This document shows positions 5,529-10,688 of a stretch of 26,085 nucleotides of DNA, piece after piece (position 1 is the stretch's first letter; each line of letters starts with the position of its first letter). The translations under genes were made by a program, and so were the position numbers. Source of the DNA: a virus. A model generated the notes under the pieces. It had not been told where the DNA came from. It saw nothing but the letters and a program-made list of their open reading frames with translations, and did not search any database. The stretch is taken from positions 1 to 26,085 of the IMG/VR virus record IMGVR_UViG_3300031840_000430; one strand, 5' to 3'.

Positions 5529-6141
5529 TCGTGTTCTCCTTCAGGAAATTAGTTAATCGGTCCACCTCATCGGCAAACCTGTTTAGGTTTCGCAGAACCT
5601 TGTTTTGCTTTTCTTCGTCCCTTTCTATACGAACTTGAAACGGTCTAAGCTCCTCGGCTGGATGGTATGCGTAGAAGTCACACCAATCCCGCCCAGTCAC
5701 CAACAACTGACCGTAGATTTGCTGGATGTATCGCGTTGGCAATTTGCCATCTTTCTGGAACTTCAACAACGTCTTTGGCTGCGGACATTTGATTTCCAGA
5801 ATCCCATCTTCGCCAACCATACGGTCAGGCGATACGCCGAACCTGCGACGGTCATCGAAATAACAGAAACCAACCTCACGCACGTCCTCGCTAGAATCCA
5901 TGGAATAACATAACGCAGCCTCATCCTCATAATCAATCCCATGTTGCATTGCCGGATTGATATGGGTCTCGACCCGCTTTCCTGTAATCCTTTCAGTTGC
6001 CAGTTCAATTCCGTATTCAGCTCGTTGAGCTGATATCTCGAATTTGCTCGTCATGACTTTGGAGAATCCGCTTGCCGTGGCAATGCCAAGACGACAAGCA
6101 AACCACACCTCAGACCGTTGCTCGCAAACAATCTCAATCAT
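5521..6141 (-). CDS. YqaJ/lambda-type recombination exonuclease
   Basis: 206 residues. The N-terminus EQRSEVWFACRLGIATAS (7-24) is the typical start of the YqaJ viral recombinase domain. Catalytic residues of the PD-(D/E)xK core are visible: Glu72 (YEDEA), Asp106 (VSPDRMV), Glu116 and Lys118 (LEIKCP) and Gln141 (IQQIYGQLLVTG). These enzymes degrade one strand from a double-strand end to leave ssDNA for annealing. ATG 6141 overlaps the ERF stop (ATGA), so the exonuclease and annealing protein are made together as a two-part recombination system like lambda Red. Length is normal for the family. Confidence 0.92.
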   Translation of the reverse strand: MIEIVCEQRSEVWFACRLGIATASGFSKVMTSKFEISAQRAEYGIELATERITGKRVETHINPAMQHGIDYEDEAALCYSMDSSEDVREVGFCYFDDRRRFGVSPDRMVGEDGILEIKCPQPKTLLKFQKDGKLPTRYIQQIYGQLLVTGRDWCDFYAYHPAEELRPFQVRIERDEEKQNKVLRNLNRFADEVDRLTNFLKENTNG

Positions 6142-6719
6142 TTGTCAGCTTTCTTTTTCAAGGCGTTGATCGCCTGTTGAAGTTTGGCAGGATCTGATTT
6201 TAAGTCGTCGCATTTTTTGATTGAAAATGCTTTGAAAAACTTGTCACTATCGAAATCCTTCTTGTCGAAAAGCACACTAAATTCGTCAAACAGTTTCGCC
6301 GGTTCAGCAAGCGGTTGGCGGTGGCTTTCGCCATCGTCATCTTCTTGAGCAATACCAAGGATTGAAGCCAGTGAATATCTGCGAGCGTAGGTAATGGCTG
6401 ATCCTATCTGTTGCGGGTCCAACTTGGTTGGCGTTAAAAGCAATTTGCTTTTGAGCCATTCCCCGCTTTCGTGGATTACCATCGTTTCAACTCCCGCCAT
6501 GATCGTGCCTTCAACCATTTCAGTCATCGGCGACTGAGTGACAGCAAGCCCGTTATTAGCAAGCGGTTTGCTTGCCACGTCCAGACATTCAGACAGGTCC
6601 GCATACTTGGATTTGAAATAAGGATTAGCTGAGGATTTCTTTGCCCCTCCCATCTGGGATTGTGCCGCAACCAATGCGGCTGCTAGATTGGCAATTGATT
6701 CAGATTGAGTAGTAGTCAT
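6138..6719 (-). CDS. erf: ERF-family single-strand annealing protein
   Basis: 193 residues. Family marks: NPYFKSKYADLSECLD (32-47), the strand LLLTPTKLDPQQIGSAITYA and the highly characteristic YARRYSLASILGIAQEDDDG. ERF proteins form rings on ssDNA and anneal complementary strands during phage recombination and genome circularisation. The C-terminal tail is lysine-rich. ATG 6719 is chosen because GAAAGGAACCTC precedes it and the conserved domain begins soon after; the frame is open to 6791 but that stretch lies over the divergent gene. Its ATG is only 12 bases from the ATG of the plus-strand gene, so its promoter must lie inside that gene or further upstream. Confidence 0.92.
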   Translation of the reverse strand: MTTTQSESIANLAAALVAAQSQMGGAKKSSANPYFKSKYADLSECLDVASKPLANNGLAVTQSPMTEMVEGTIMAGVETMVIHESGEWLKSKLLLTPTKLDPQQIGSAITYARRYSLASILGIAQEDDDGESHRQPLAEPAKLFDEFSVLFDKKDFDSDKFFKAFSIKKCDDLKSDPAKLQQAINALKKKADK

Positions 6720-6731
6720 GAGGTTCCTTTC

Positions 6732-7028
6732 ATGGAATTCAGAAATTGCAAAAACATCTTTGAGTATTTGAGCCAAGGAATAATCTACCAAAGGCTGTAT
6801 GATTTTAAACCGCCGAGAGGGATTGATTCCTTTTCGATAACCAGAATTGGATCGGTTGAGCGAATCGAAGCCTACCGCAAGCGGTTAGAATTAGGTTATG
6901 AATTGTTTGCCTCGACCGATGTTGATGAAGCCTTGGCAATTGAAAAATCAATTGCTGACCAGAAGCAGTTCGATGCTGATATGGACCAATCATTTTTCCC
7001 CAATCGTAAAGGCAGACGCATCAGATGA
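6732..7028 (+). CDS. Unknown protein, first gene of the plus-strand island
   Basis: 98 residues from ATG 6732, with GAGG eight bases upstream. A TTG at 6705 in frame is less likely. The product is charged and helical: IFEYLSQGIIYQRLYDF, then VERIEAYRKRLELGYELFAS and DEALAIEKSIADQKQFD. No family is recognised. Its stop overlaps the next start (ATGA at 7025), so it is translationally coupled to the RusA-like gene. It is one of only three genes on this strand in the window. Its promoter must lie in the antisense of the ERF gene; a poor TTGTGC/TAGATT pair with 18 bases between is the best I see. Confidence 0.7.
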   Translation: MEFRNCKNIFEYLSQGIIYQRLYDFKPPRGIDSFSITRIGSVERIEAYRKRLELGYELFASTDVDEALAIEKSIADQKQFDADMDQSFFPNRKGRRIR

Positions 7029-7332
7029 AGCGTAAAAAAAAAGTAGTAGAAATCGTCGTCCCCGTTCCGATGCCAACGTGGAATCGAATCTTGTCAATGA
7101 CCCGATTCAGCAGAATGAAGTTGCGACATTTAATTCACCAACTCATCTGGAAATCATCCATCACCGCAAACGGCCAACCGATCCCGATGGTTGTTCCGCC
7201 AAAGCAGCAATCGATGGAATCGTTGCTGCTGGAATACTTCCAGATGATTCGGCCAAGTGGATTGAATCGATCAAAATTACAGTCATACAAAGCGTCGTTG
7301 AAAAAACAATTTTTCGGTTCACGGAAGTCTAG
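7025..7332 (+). CDS. RusA-like Holliday junction resolvase, split over two frames
   Basis: The gene starts at ATG 7025 (overlapping the previous stop), with a RusA-type beginning: EIVVPVPMPTWNRILSM and a basic helix. That frame loses similarity after about 7140. In the frame one base back, the catalytic half appears: RPTDPDGCSAKAAIDGIVAA, then GILPDDSAKWI and a final strand, ending at TAG 7330-7332, two bases before the next ATG. Asp codons at 7180, 7186, 7243 and 7246 match the metal-binding cluster of RusA. Both ends fit the operon perfectly while 308 bases is not a multiple of three. A mutation, sequencing error or -1 recoding between about 7120 and 7165 would explain it. If left unshifted the first frame runs to 7357 and yields a basic non-RusA tail. 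About 102 residues, slightly shorter than RusA (120). Confidence 0.65.
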
Positions 7333-7334
7333 CG

Positions 7335-7682
7335 ATGGCAAAAAACGAAAAGCATAGTTGTCGAGTTTGCTCAGTCAACTACACGATCCAGCCGAAGGAA
7401 AAGCTCGGCCTTGCTGACGGATGCTTCGGAACTTGTGACAACAATCGGGAGCTGATTGAGTTTGAGAAATCTCAAACGAAGGATCAACTATTCCGCACCA
7501 TTATCCACGAATTGCTCCACGCTGTCTGCCACCAAACGAGCCTTGCCCTTGCTGACGAGGAATTAACGGTCAGTCAAATCACCGCTGGCATCTTCTCCAT
7601 CGTCGAGGATCCCAGAAATAAACCCGTCATCGACTGGCTCATATCCCTCAGGCAAACCGCTGACCCAGATTCGAATAAGTAA
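7335..7682 (+). CDS. Zincin-like small phage protein with HELLH motif
   Basis: 115 residues. HELLH (58-62) preceded by a hydrophobic helix is a zinc-metallopeptidase motif, and Glu75 or Glu76 (ADEELT) is well placed as the third ligand. The C-terminal helix NKPVIDWL (95-102) and the G-x-C turn near 29-34 fit a group of small phage proteins related to ImmA/IrrE or SprT-like zincins. ImmA-type enzymes cleave or activate partner proteins such as repressors. No partner is visible here. An extra CRVC pair lies at 9-12. The last 120 bases overlap the minus-strand gene 7563-7781 in antisense. The ATG 7335 follows the RusA-like stop by two bases. Confidence 0.75.
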   Translation: MAKNEKHSCRVCSVNYTIQPKEKLGLADGCFGTCDNNRELIEFEKSQTKDQLFRTIIHELLHAVCHQTSLALADEELTVSQITAGIFSIVEDPRNKPVIDWLISLRQTADPDSNK

Positions 7683-7781
7683 TTTGTGAAGTTGTTTGAC
7701 GTCTGGACTCCAGTCATCCCTGACCATTTCAGCGGCCTTGACGATAGCCGCAATCAGCATCCGTTCCTGTTCTTCGTTCAT
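7563..7781 (-). CDS. Small unknown protein overlapping the zincin gene in antisense
   Basis: 72 residues from ATG 7781 after TGAAAGGATTGAC, the early leader. The N-terminal half is helical (EEQERMLIAAIVKAAEMV) and the C-terminal tail acidic (GILDDGEDASGD). The 3' 120 bases lie opposite the end of the HELLH gene, so the two genes converge and overlap. It follows the small membrane gene by ten bases. No family is recognised. The ribosome-binding leader and position in the minus-strand series are the reasons to accept it. Confidence 0.65.
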   Translation of the reverse strand: MNEEQERMLIAAIVKAAEMVRDDWSPDVKQLHKLLIRIWVSGLPEGYEPVDDGFISGILDDGEDASGDLTDR

Positions 7782-7791
7782 GTCAATCCTT

Positions 7792-7902
7792 TCAAAAAGT
7801 GTAGGCAAGGTAAATTTCGGCCAGTCCCAATAGCATAGTTGCGAGTGAGATAAGGCCGAAGCAGAAAAACGTCAGGTAGCTTGGAAGTTCTTTGATCTTC
7901 AT
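7792..7902 (-). CDS. 36-residue single-span membrane peptide
   Basis: ATG 7902 overlaps the HNH stop (ATGA). The product starts MKIKELPSYL and then runs through a hydrophobic segment, TFFCFGLISLATMLLGLAEI, long enough for one membrane span, ending LAYTF. The stop at 7792 lies just before the leader of the next gene. There is no Shine-Dalgarno beyond AAAG, but coupling through the overlap would supply ribosomes. Small phage membrane peptides can inhibit host functions, exclude other phages or take part in lysis; nothing here decides. It is not adjacent to recognisable lysis genes. Confidence 0.6.
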   Translation of the reverse strand: MKIKELPSYLTFFCFGLISLATMLLGLAEIYLAYTF

Positions 7903-8234
7903 TTCTTTGTCCGTTCGTTAAAGTGAATTTCCGCATGGCAGTTTTTACAGACCACCTTGCACTTTTTAATCTCGTCCAGCATCCTCTGGCGAGAGTATCC
8001 GCCGTGGACCATTTCGGATATGCCCATCGACTTTTCATCTTGGTGATGAAAGTCTAGACAGTAGTACCGATCCTCTCCGCAGCTTTCGCAGCTCACCACC
8101 TTTTTAAATTCGATAATCCATTCCCTTGATCTTTGGATCCTAGCCTTTCGCAGGCTGGTTTCCTTTTTCTGATTCGACTTTTTTGAGCGGTACTTCTGCA
8201 CTGCAATCCGATTCGCTTCTTGGTCTTTTGACAT
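7899..8234 (-). CDS. HNH-type endonuclease with zinc-binding cysteines
   Basis: 111 residues. After a very basic N-terminus (residues 1-40) come Cys49-x2-Cys52 (CESC), then LDFHH (60-64) with the catalytic first His of the HNH motif, and Cys96-x2-Cys99-His-x3-His (CKNCHAEIH). This is the beta-beta-alpha-metal nuclease fold stabilised by a zinc ion held by two CxxC pairs. It is a free-standing small protein and not fused to an intron or intein, and could be a homing nuclease or act in packaging or recombination. It is far from the terminase genes, where packaging-associated HNH proteins usually lie. ATG 8234 follows CAGAAAGAAATC and a terminator-like hairpin. Confidence 0.88.
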   Translation of the reverse strand: MSKDQEANRIAVQKYRSKKSNQKKETSLRKARIQRSREWIIEFKKVVSCESCGEDRYYCLDFHHQDEKSMGISEMVHGGYSRQRMLDEIKKCKVVCKNCHAEIHFNERTKK

Positions 8235-8249
8235 GATTTCTTTCTGTTG

Positions 8250-8286
8250 AAAAACCGGCTAACCTTTTCGATTGCTGCTACGCCGG
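8250..8286 (-). terminator. Weak terminator-like hairpin before the HNH gene
   Basis: CCGGC (8286-8282) pairs with GCCGG (8259-8255) around a loop of about 22 bases, followed by five T (8254-8250). The T-run is 15 bases before the HNH ATG. The long loop makes this the least certain of the set. Confidence 0.45.
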
Positions 8287-8308
8287 AAGGTCACAGCAGT
8301 TAATTGAG

Positions 8309-9190
8309 TTACGCACTAATTGCAAGAGCTTCTGCCTGTTTCACGAGGCTGTCCGAACTGGCTGCGATCACCCGATCGTAGTCGGTCGATCCTTTAGCCC
8401 GTGACTTGTCATGTTGTACGAATCCCTGCACGCCATTGAATGCTTCCCACGCTGAAACCATCCAGTCTGATCCAATTTCAGGACGTCCAGTTGCCCATCG
8501 TTCCTTTTGGATTCGCGTGAATATTTTGGCAATCTTCTTTTCTGCCCTTCCTTTTGTGATGGCAGAGTCTTGCTCATTCACTGGAATCAACTTACTGATA
8601 AATTCAGTCAATTGCACCTTACGGGATTCCATCCCGCGTACCGCTTCGACGATTGAATCCCAACGGTTCCGCAAAGTTGCAAAGTCAGCTATCAGGCCGT
8701 CCATATTTGCCCTCAGGTTCGAGTCGTGTCGGATCATAATCGATGTGGACTCAACCGATCTTAGTTCCATCATATTTCGGCAAGCGTCACGATACATACC
8801 CATCTGGACCCGATAACCACCGTTGCCGTACCGACCAGCAATTGAGAATCGCGGAAAGATATTGTCAGAACTTCCGAAGATTGATTGCCTGAATTTCTTG
8901 GTAGGCTGTAATGATATGTGGTGACCATCGCGGAACGTTCCGCTTATCTGAATCTCATCGTTAAATGCAGTCGCTCCCGCTTCGGCCAATGTGATAACAT
9001 CGCTCGTCTGATGAGGTACATAAGATCCGCGAACGGATCTCGATGAACAGTACTCACCGTTGTCATCTCGCCAGAGTCCGTATTCTGGCGAACGCAATCC
9101 ATCCGGTCCATTTAGTGGCAGCTTCAAAACTTGGAATGGAAACATTTCGTGAAGTGTATCGCTGATCTTTTCTGTTGTCGTGATAGTCAT
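8309..9190 (-). CDS. DUF932-family phage/plasmid-like protein
   Basis: 293 residues. The layout SPEYGLWRDDNGEY (about 34-47), VRGSYVPHQTSDVITLAEA (53-71), then FRDGHHISLQP and a later helical half (RWDSIVEAVRGMESRKVQL, SDWMVSAWEAFNGVQGFVQH) matches the DUF932 family found in phages and plasmids. Its biochemical role is unknown; members often lie near recombination and replication genes, as here. ATG 9190 is chosen because it follows GAAAAGGAACCAGACT and the longer frame to 9259 would have to cross the leader hairpin repeat. It forms a single-gene unit flanked by leader hairpins and terminators. Confidence 0.82.
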   Translation of the reverse strand: MTITTTEKISDTLHEMFPFQVLKLPLNGPDGLRSPEYGLWRDDNGEYCSSRSVRGSYVPHQTSDVITLAEAGATAFNDEIQISGTFRDGHHISLQPTKKFRQSIFGSSDNIFPRFSIAGRYGNGGYRVQMGMYRDACRNMMELRSVESTSIMIRHDSNLRANMDGLIADFATLRNRWDSIVEAVRGMESRKVQLTEFISKLIPVNEQDSAITKGRAEKKIAKIFTRIQKERWATGRPEIGSDWMVSAWEAFNGVQGFVQHDKSRAKGSTDYDRVIAASSDSLVKQAEALAISA

Positions 9191-9212
9191 AGTCTGGTTC
9201 CTTTTCGTCGTT

Positions 9213-9235
9213 AAAAAAAGCGGAGCCAATCCCGC
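9213..9235 (-). repeat. Leader hairpin repeat, copy 3, with T-run
   Basis: Minus strand GCGGGATTGGCTCCGC (9235-9220) followed by seven T (9219-9213). GCGG/CCGC pair. This copy lacks the upstream GCCATAACG shared by the other three. The DUF932 ATG is 22 bases further on. Confidence 0.8.
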
Positions 9236-9255
9236 TGGAAGGCTGAATCTGTCAG

Positions 9256-9648
9256 TCAAACCAATTCGAGCGAATGCTCTTTTGCCATTTTTCTCAGCAA
9301 AGCATTCTGCCCATCAGTCCCAATGTTGAATCGATGTCGACCGCCTTCGCCAGTGCCAAATTCGGTCATCTCGAAACTAGTTAAAAACCAATCCTTGGAG
9401 CCACGGACTATCGTGGCCACATTTCCATCGCGTGAATACTTATATTGGCCCGCCACCGCTTCGCTCGATTCGATGCGGAGTGTTACGCCTGATCGATGAT
9501 TCTTCGGCAACTCCATTGCCTCCAATTTTGATTCGGCCCATTCGCCAAGACACCGCACATCATCACGATCAAAGGTGTGGGCTGTTTTGCGACCGTTTGT
9601 GTCATCGACTAACTTGAGGATCTTAGGATCTGTGATTTTGATTTTCAT
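9256..9648 (-). CDS. Unknown protein with a leader hairpin
   Basis: 130 residues from ATG 9648 after TGAAAGGGAAAACG and leader hairpin copy 4. The longer frame to 9717 would cross that hairpin and is rejected. The product opens MKIKITDPKILKLVDD and has strands such as GQYKYSRDGNVATIVRG and a last helix, NALLRKMAKEH. No family is recognised. The mixed alpha/beta pattern with a helix DDVRCLGEWAESKLEAMEL in the middle suggests a compact single-domain protein. It is the second gene after the promoter/operator copy B, so is probably made early. Confidence 0.7.
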   Translation of the reverse strand: MKIKITDPKILKLVDDTNGRKTAHTFDRDDVRCLGEWAESKLEAMELPKNHRSGVTLRIESSEAVAGQYKYSRDGNVATIVRGSKDWFLTSFEMTEFGTGEGGRHRFNIGTDGQNALLRKMAKEHSLELV

Positions 9649-9661
9649 CGTTTTCCCTTTC

Positions 9662-9685
9662 AAAAAAAAGCGGAGCCAATCCCGC
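9662..9685 (-). repeat. Leader hairpin repeat, copy 4, with T-run
   Basis: Minus strand GCGGGATTGGCTCCGC (9685-9670) followed by eight T (9669-9662), identical to copy 3 in the hairpin. Preceded by GGCCATAAC, which can pair with GGCT as an alternative. The next ATG (9648) is 13 bases after the T-run. Confidence 0.82.
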
Positions 9686-9709
9686 GTTATGGCCGTTGGT
9701 TGTTTTGCT

Positions 9710-9919
9710 TCACCCAACTACACAAACACCCTTATGAACTAGGCCGATTTTGTGATGATCGCGATTGTGCCAGTCGGTAACAACTGGAACGAATCGACCT
9801 TCCTCATTCACGGCAATGACCCAGTCCATTTCCTCTATTTCATCTCCGGCCACTTTGCGAAGTTTTTTTTCTGCGTTTTCAGGTGTTGCGTAACTGCTCG
9901 CGTCGTTAAACAATCTCAT
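9710..9919 (-). CDS. Small unknown protein, first gene after promoter copy B
   Basis: 69 residues from ATG 9919 after CGAAAGGGAAAACG. Content: an N-terminal helix with KKLRKVAGDEIEEM, a strand-rich middle (WVIAVNEEGRFVPVVTDWH) and a glycine-rich end. The strand EGRFVPVVT recalls small SH3-like or KOW-like barrels, but the resemblance is weak. It is the first gene behind the control element at 9955-10014 and so should be among the earliest transcribed. No family is recognised. Confidence 0.68.
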   Translation of the reverse strand: MRLFNDASSYATPENAEKKLRKVAGDEIEEMDWVIAVNEEGRFVPVVTDWHNRDHHKIGLVHKGVCVVG

Positions 9920-9954
9920 CGTTTTCCCTTTCGATTAATAAATTTGATATACCT

Positions 9955-10014
9955 ATCATTACACTGTATCGGCTACGTGTAAACCCCATCTTTACCGCGT
10001 TCACAAAAATAATC
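9955..10014 (-). promoter_or_regulatory. Promoter/operator element, copy B
   Basis: Dyad TTACAC-N12-GTGTAA at 9959-9982 with core ATCGGCT, then 23 bases and AAAATAATC at 10006-10014, the same parts and spacings as copy A (4122-4177). On the minus strand TTTACA (9983-9978) and AATGAT (9960-9955) are 17 bases apart and could be -35 and -10 boxes, placing the ATG 9919 about 30 bases after the transcript start. Confidence 0.68.
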
Positions 10015-10053
10015 GTCATTTGCAGTTTTAGCCAACTATACATTGGCGGATCG

Positions 10054-10078
10054 TCAGAAAGTTTTCTGATTTTTTTTT
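10054..10078 (+). terminator. Orphan plus-strand terminator
   Basis: TCAGAAAGTTTTCTGA (10054-10069) folds as a 6-7 base-pair hairpin followed by nine T (10070-10078). It faces right, yet no plus-strand gene ends before it. It would end any rightward transcript from the control region and protect the late operon's end from antisense transcription. Confidence 0.7.
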
Positions 10079-10094
10079 GCCCCAGACAAGAAAA

Positions 10095-10203
10095 GGGACA
10101 AGTTTGTCCCTCAATCTGTCCAGCTTTTACAGCATAAGGCGATGCCTAGCAGATAGTTCGGACAGGGTAACCGACAACCTTGTCGGTTTATCTGTCGGAC
10201 AAG
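10095..10203. promoter_or_regulatory. Cluster of GACA/TGTC half-sites
   Basis: Within about 110 bases: GGGACAAGTTTGTCCC (10095-10110), CTGTCC (10116), CGGACAG (10159-10165), AACCGACAACCTTGTCGGTT (10169-10188) and CTGTCGGACAAG (10192-10203). Two are near-perfect dyads. The density of [G/C]GACA half-sites suggests repeated binding of one protein: a repressor, activator or replication initiator. No gene is visible here; the rest of 9920-10254 holds the promoter copy B and two terminators. Confidence 0.5.
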
Positions 10204-10208
10204 AAAAG

Positions 10209-10233
10209 AAAAAAGCCCGAACGGATCGGGCTT
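10209..10233 (-). terminator. Terminator of the late structural operon
   Basis: AAGCCCGA pairs with TCGGGCTT around a five-base loop, followed by T-rich sequence TTTTTTCTTTTC on the minus strand. It lies 22 bases after the last structural gene (10255). Confidence 0.88.
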
Positions 10234-10254
10234 GGCAGATAGTCAGCGGATCAA

Positions 10255-10677
10255 TCAAGCTGACTTGGTTTGGCCATAATGGAGGATGTCCAAAAGAAAA
10301 TCCTGATTGTCATCACAGTGGCCGAGCTGCACCAAAGCGTCACCATTTGCAACGTCGGAATATTCTCCGACCGTTCCCAATCCGGTCAGCCAATACGTCG
10401 TGCCTTTAGTCAAAGCAACTCCGAAATCAATGATCGTCCCTTCGTTGGCCACATAGGCAACGTACTTGTCAGCTTCAGAGATCGTGATTGTAATTCCGAC
10501 AACCGTATTCTTTTCTGTGTCAGCTGGATCTGCGTCAGCTTTGTAATACTTGCCATCTGACGCCTTCCGGTAAATCGGCACAATCATTCCAAGAGCTTCG
10601 CCCGCCTGTCGGCTTAACGGTCTTTCAGAAGTTTTGACGATGACTTGAGTTCCGACGGGAATTGTAATATTTGCCAT
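10255..10677 (-). CDS. Structural protein, possibly decoration or tail-tip beta domain
   Basis: 140 residues from ATG 10677 after AAAAGGAACACAC. The sequence is almost all beta: GTQVIVKTSERPLSRQAGE, then GMIVPIYRKASDGKYYKADA, VVGITITISEADKYVAYVA and LTKGTTYWLTGLGTVGEYSD. The repeated pattern (pay-in residues, 'Gia' strand, 'ltkGt-Ywl' turn) is like small phage capsid decoration or fibre-tip domains of the DUF2190 type. Its position as the last gene of the tail block argues for a tail-associated role. Terminator follows directly. The exact family is not certain. Confidence 0.65.
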   Translation of the reverse strand: MANITIPVGTQVIVKTSERPLSRQAGEALGMIVPIYRKASDGKYYKADADPADTEKNTVVGITITISEADKYVAYVANEGTIIDFGVALTKGTTYWLTGLGTVGEYSDVANGDALVQLGHCDDNQDFLLDILHYGQTKSA

Positions 10678-10688
10678 GTGTGTTCCTT

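Noticed and set aside
7034-7042. A9 run as the frameshift site of the RusA-like gene
   Set aside because: A slip here would remove the N-terminal RusA-like sequence that lies downstream of the run in the first frame.
7078-7332. Second-frame RusA part as an independent gene from GTG 7078
   Set aside because: No leader and it would lack the first strand of the fold; better explained as the second half of the gene starting at 7025.
9649-9717. Upstream extensions of the 9256-9648 gene (and similarly 8309-9190, 12499-13080, 24314-24826)
   Set aside because: The extensions cross leader hairpins or neighbouring genes and lack Shine-Dalgarno sequences; the internal ATGs have good leaders or start at the family's N-terminus.
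10077-10409. Plus-strand frame across the control region and late terminator
   Set aside because: It runs through the half-site cluster and a terminator and over the end of a structural gene; no leader.
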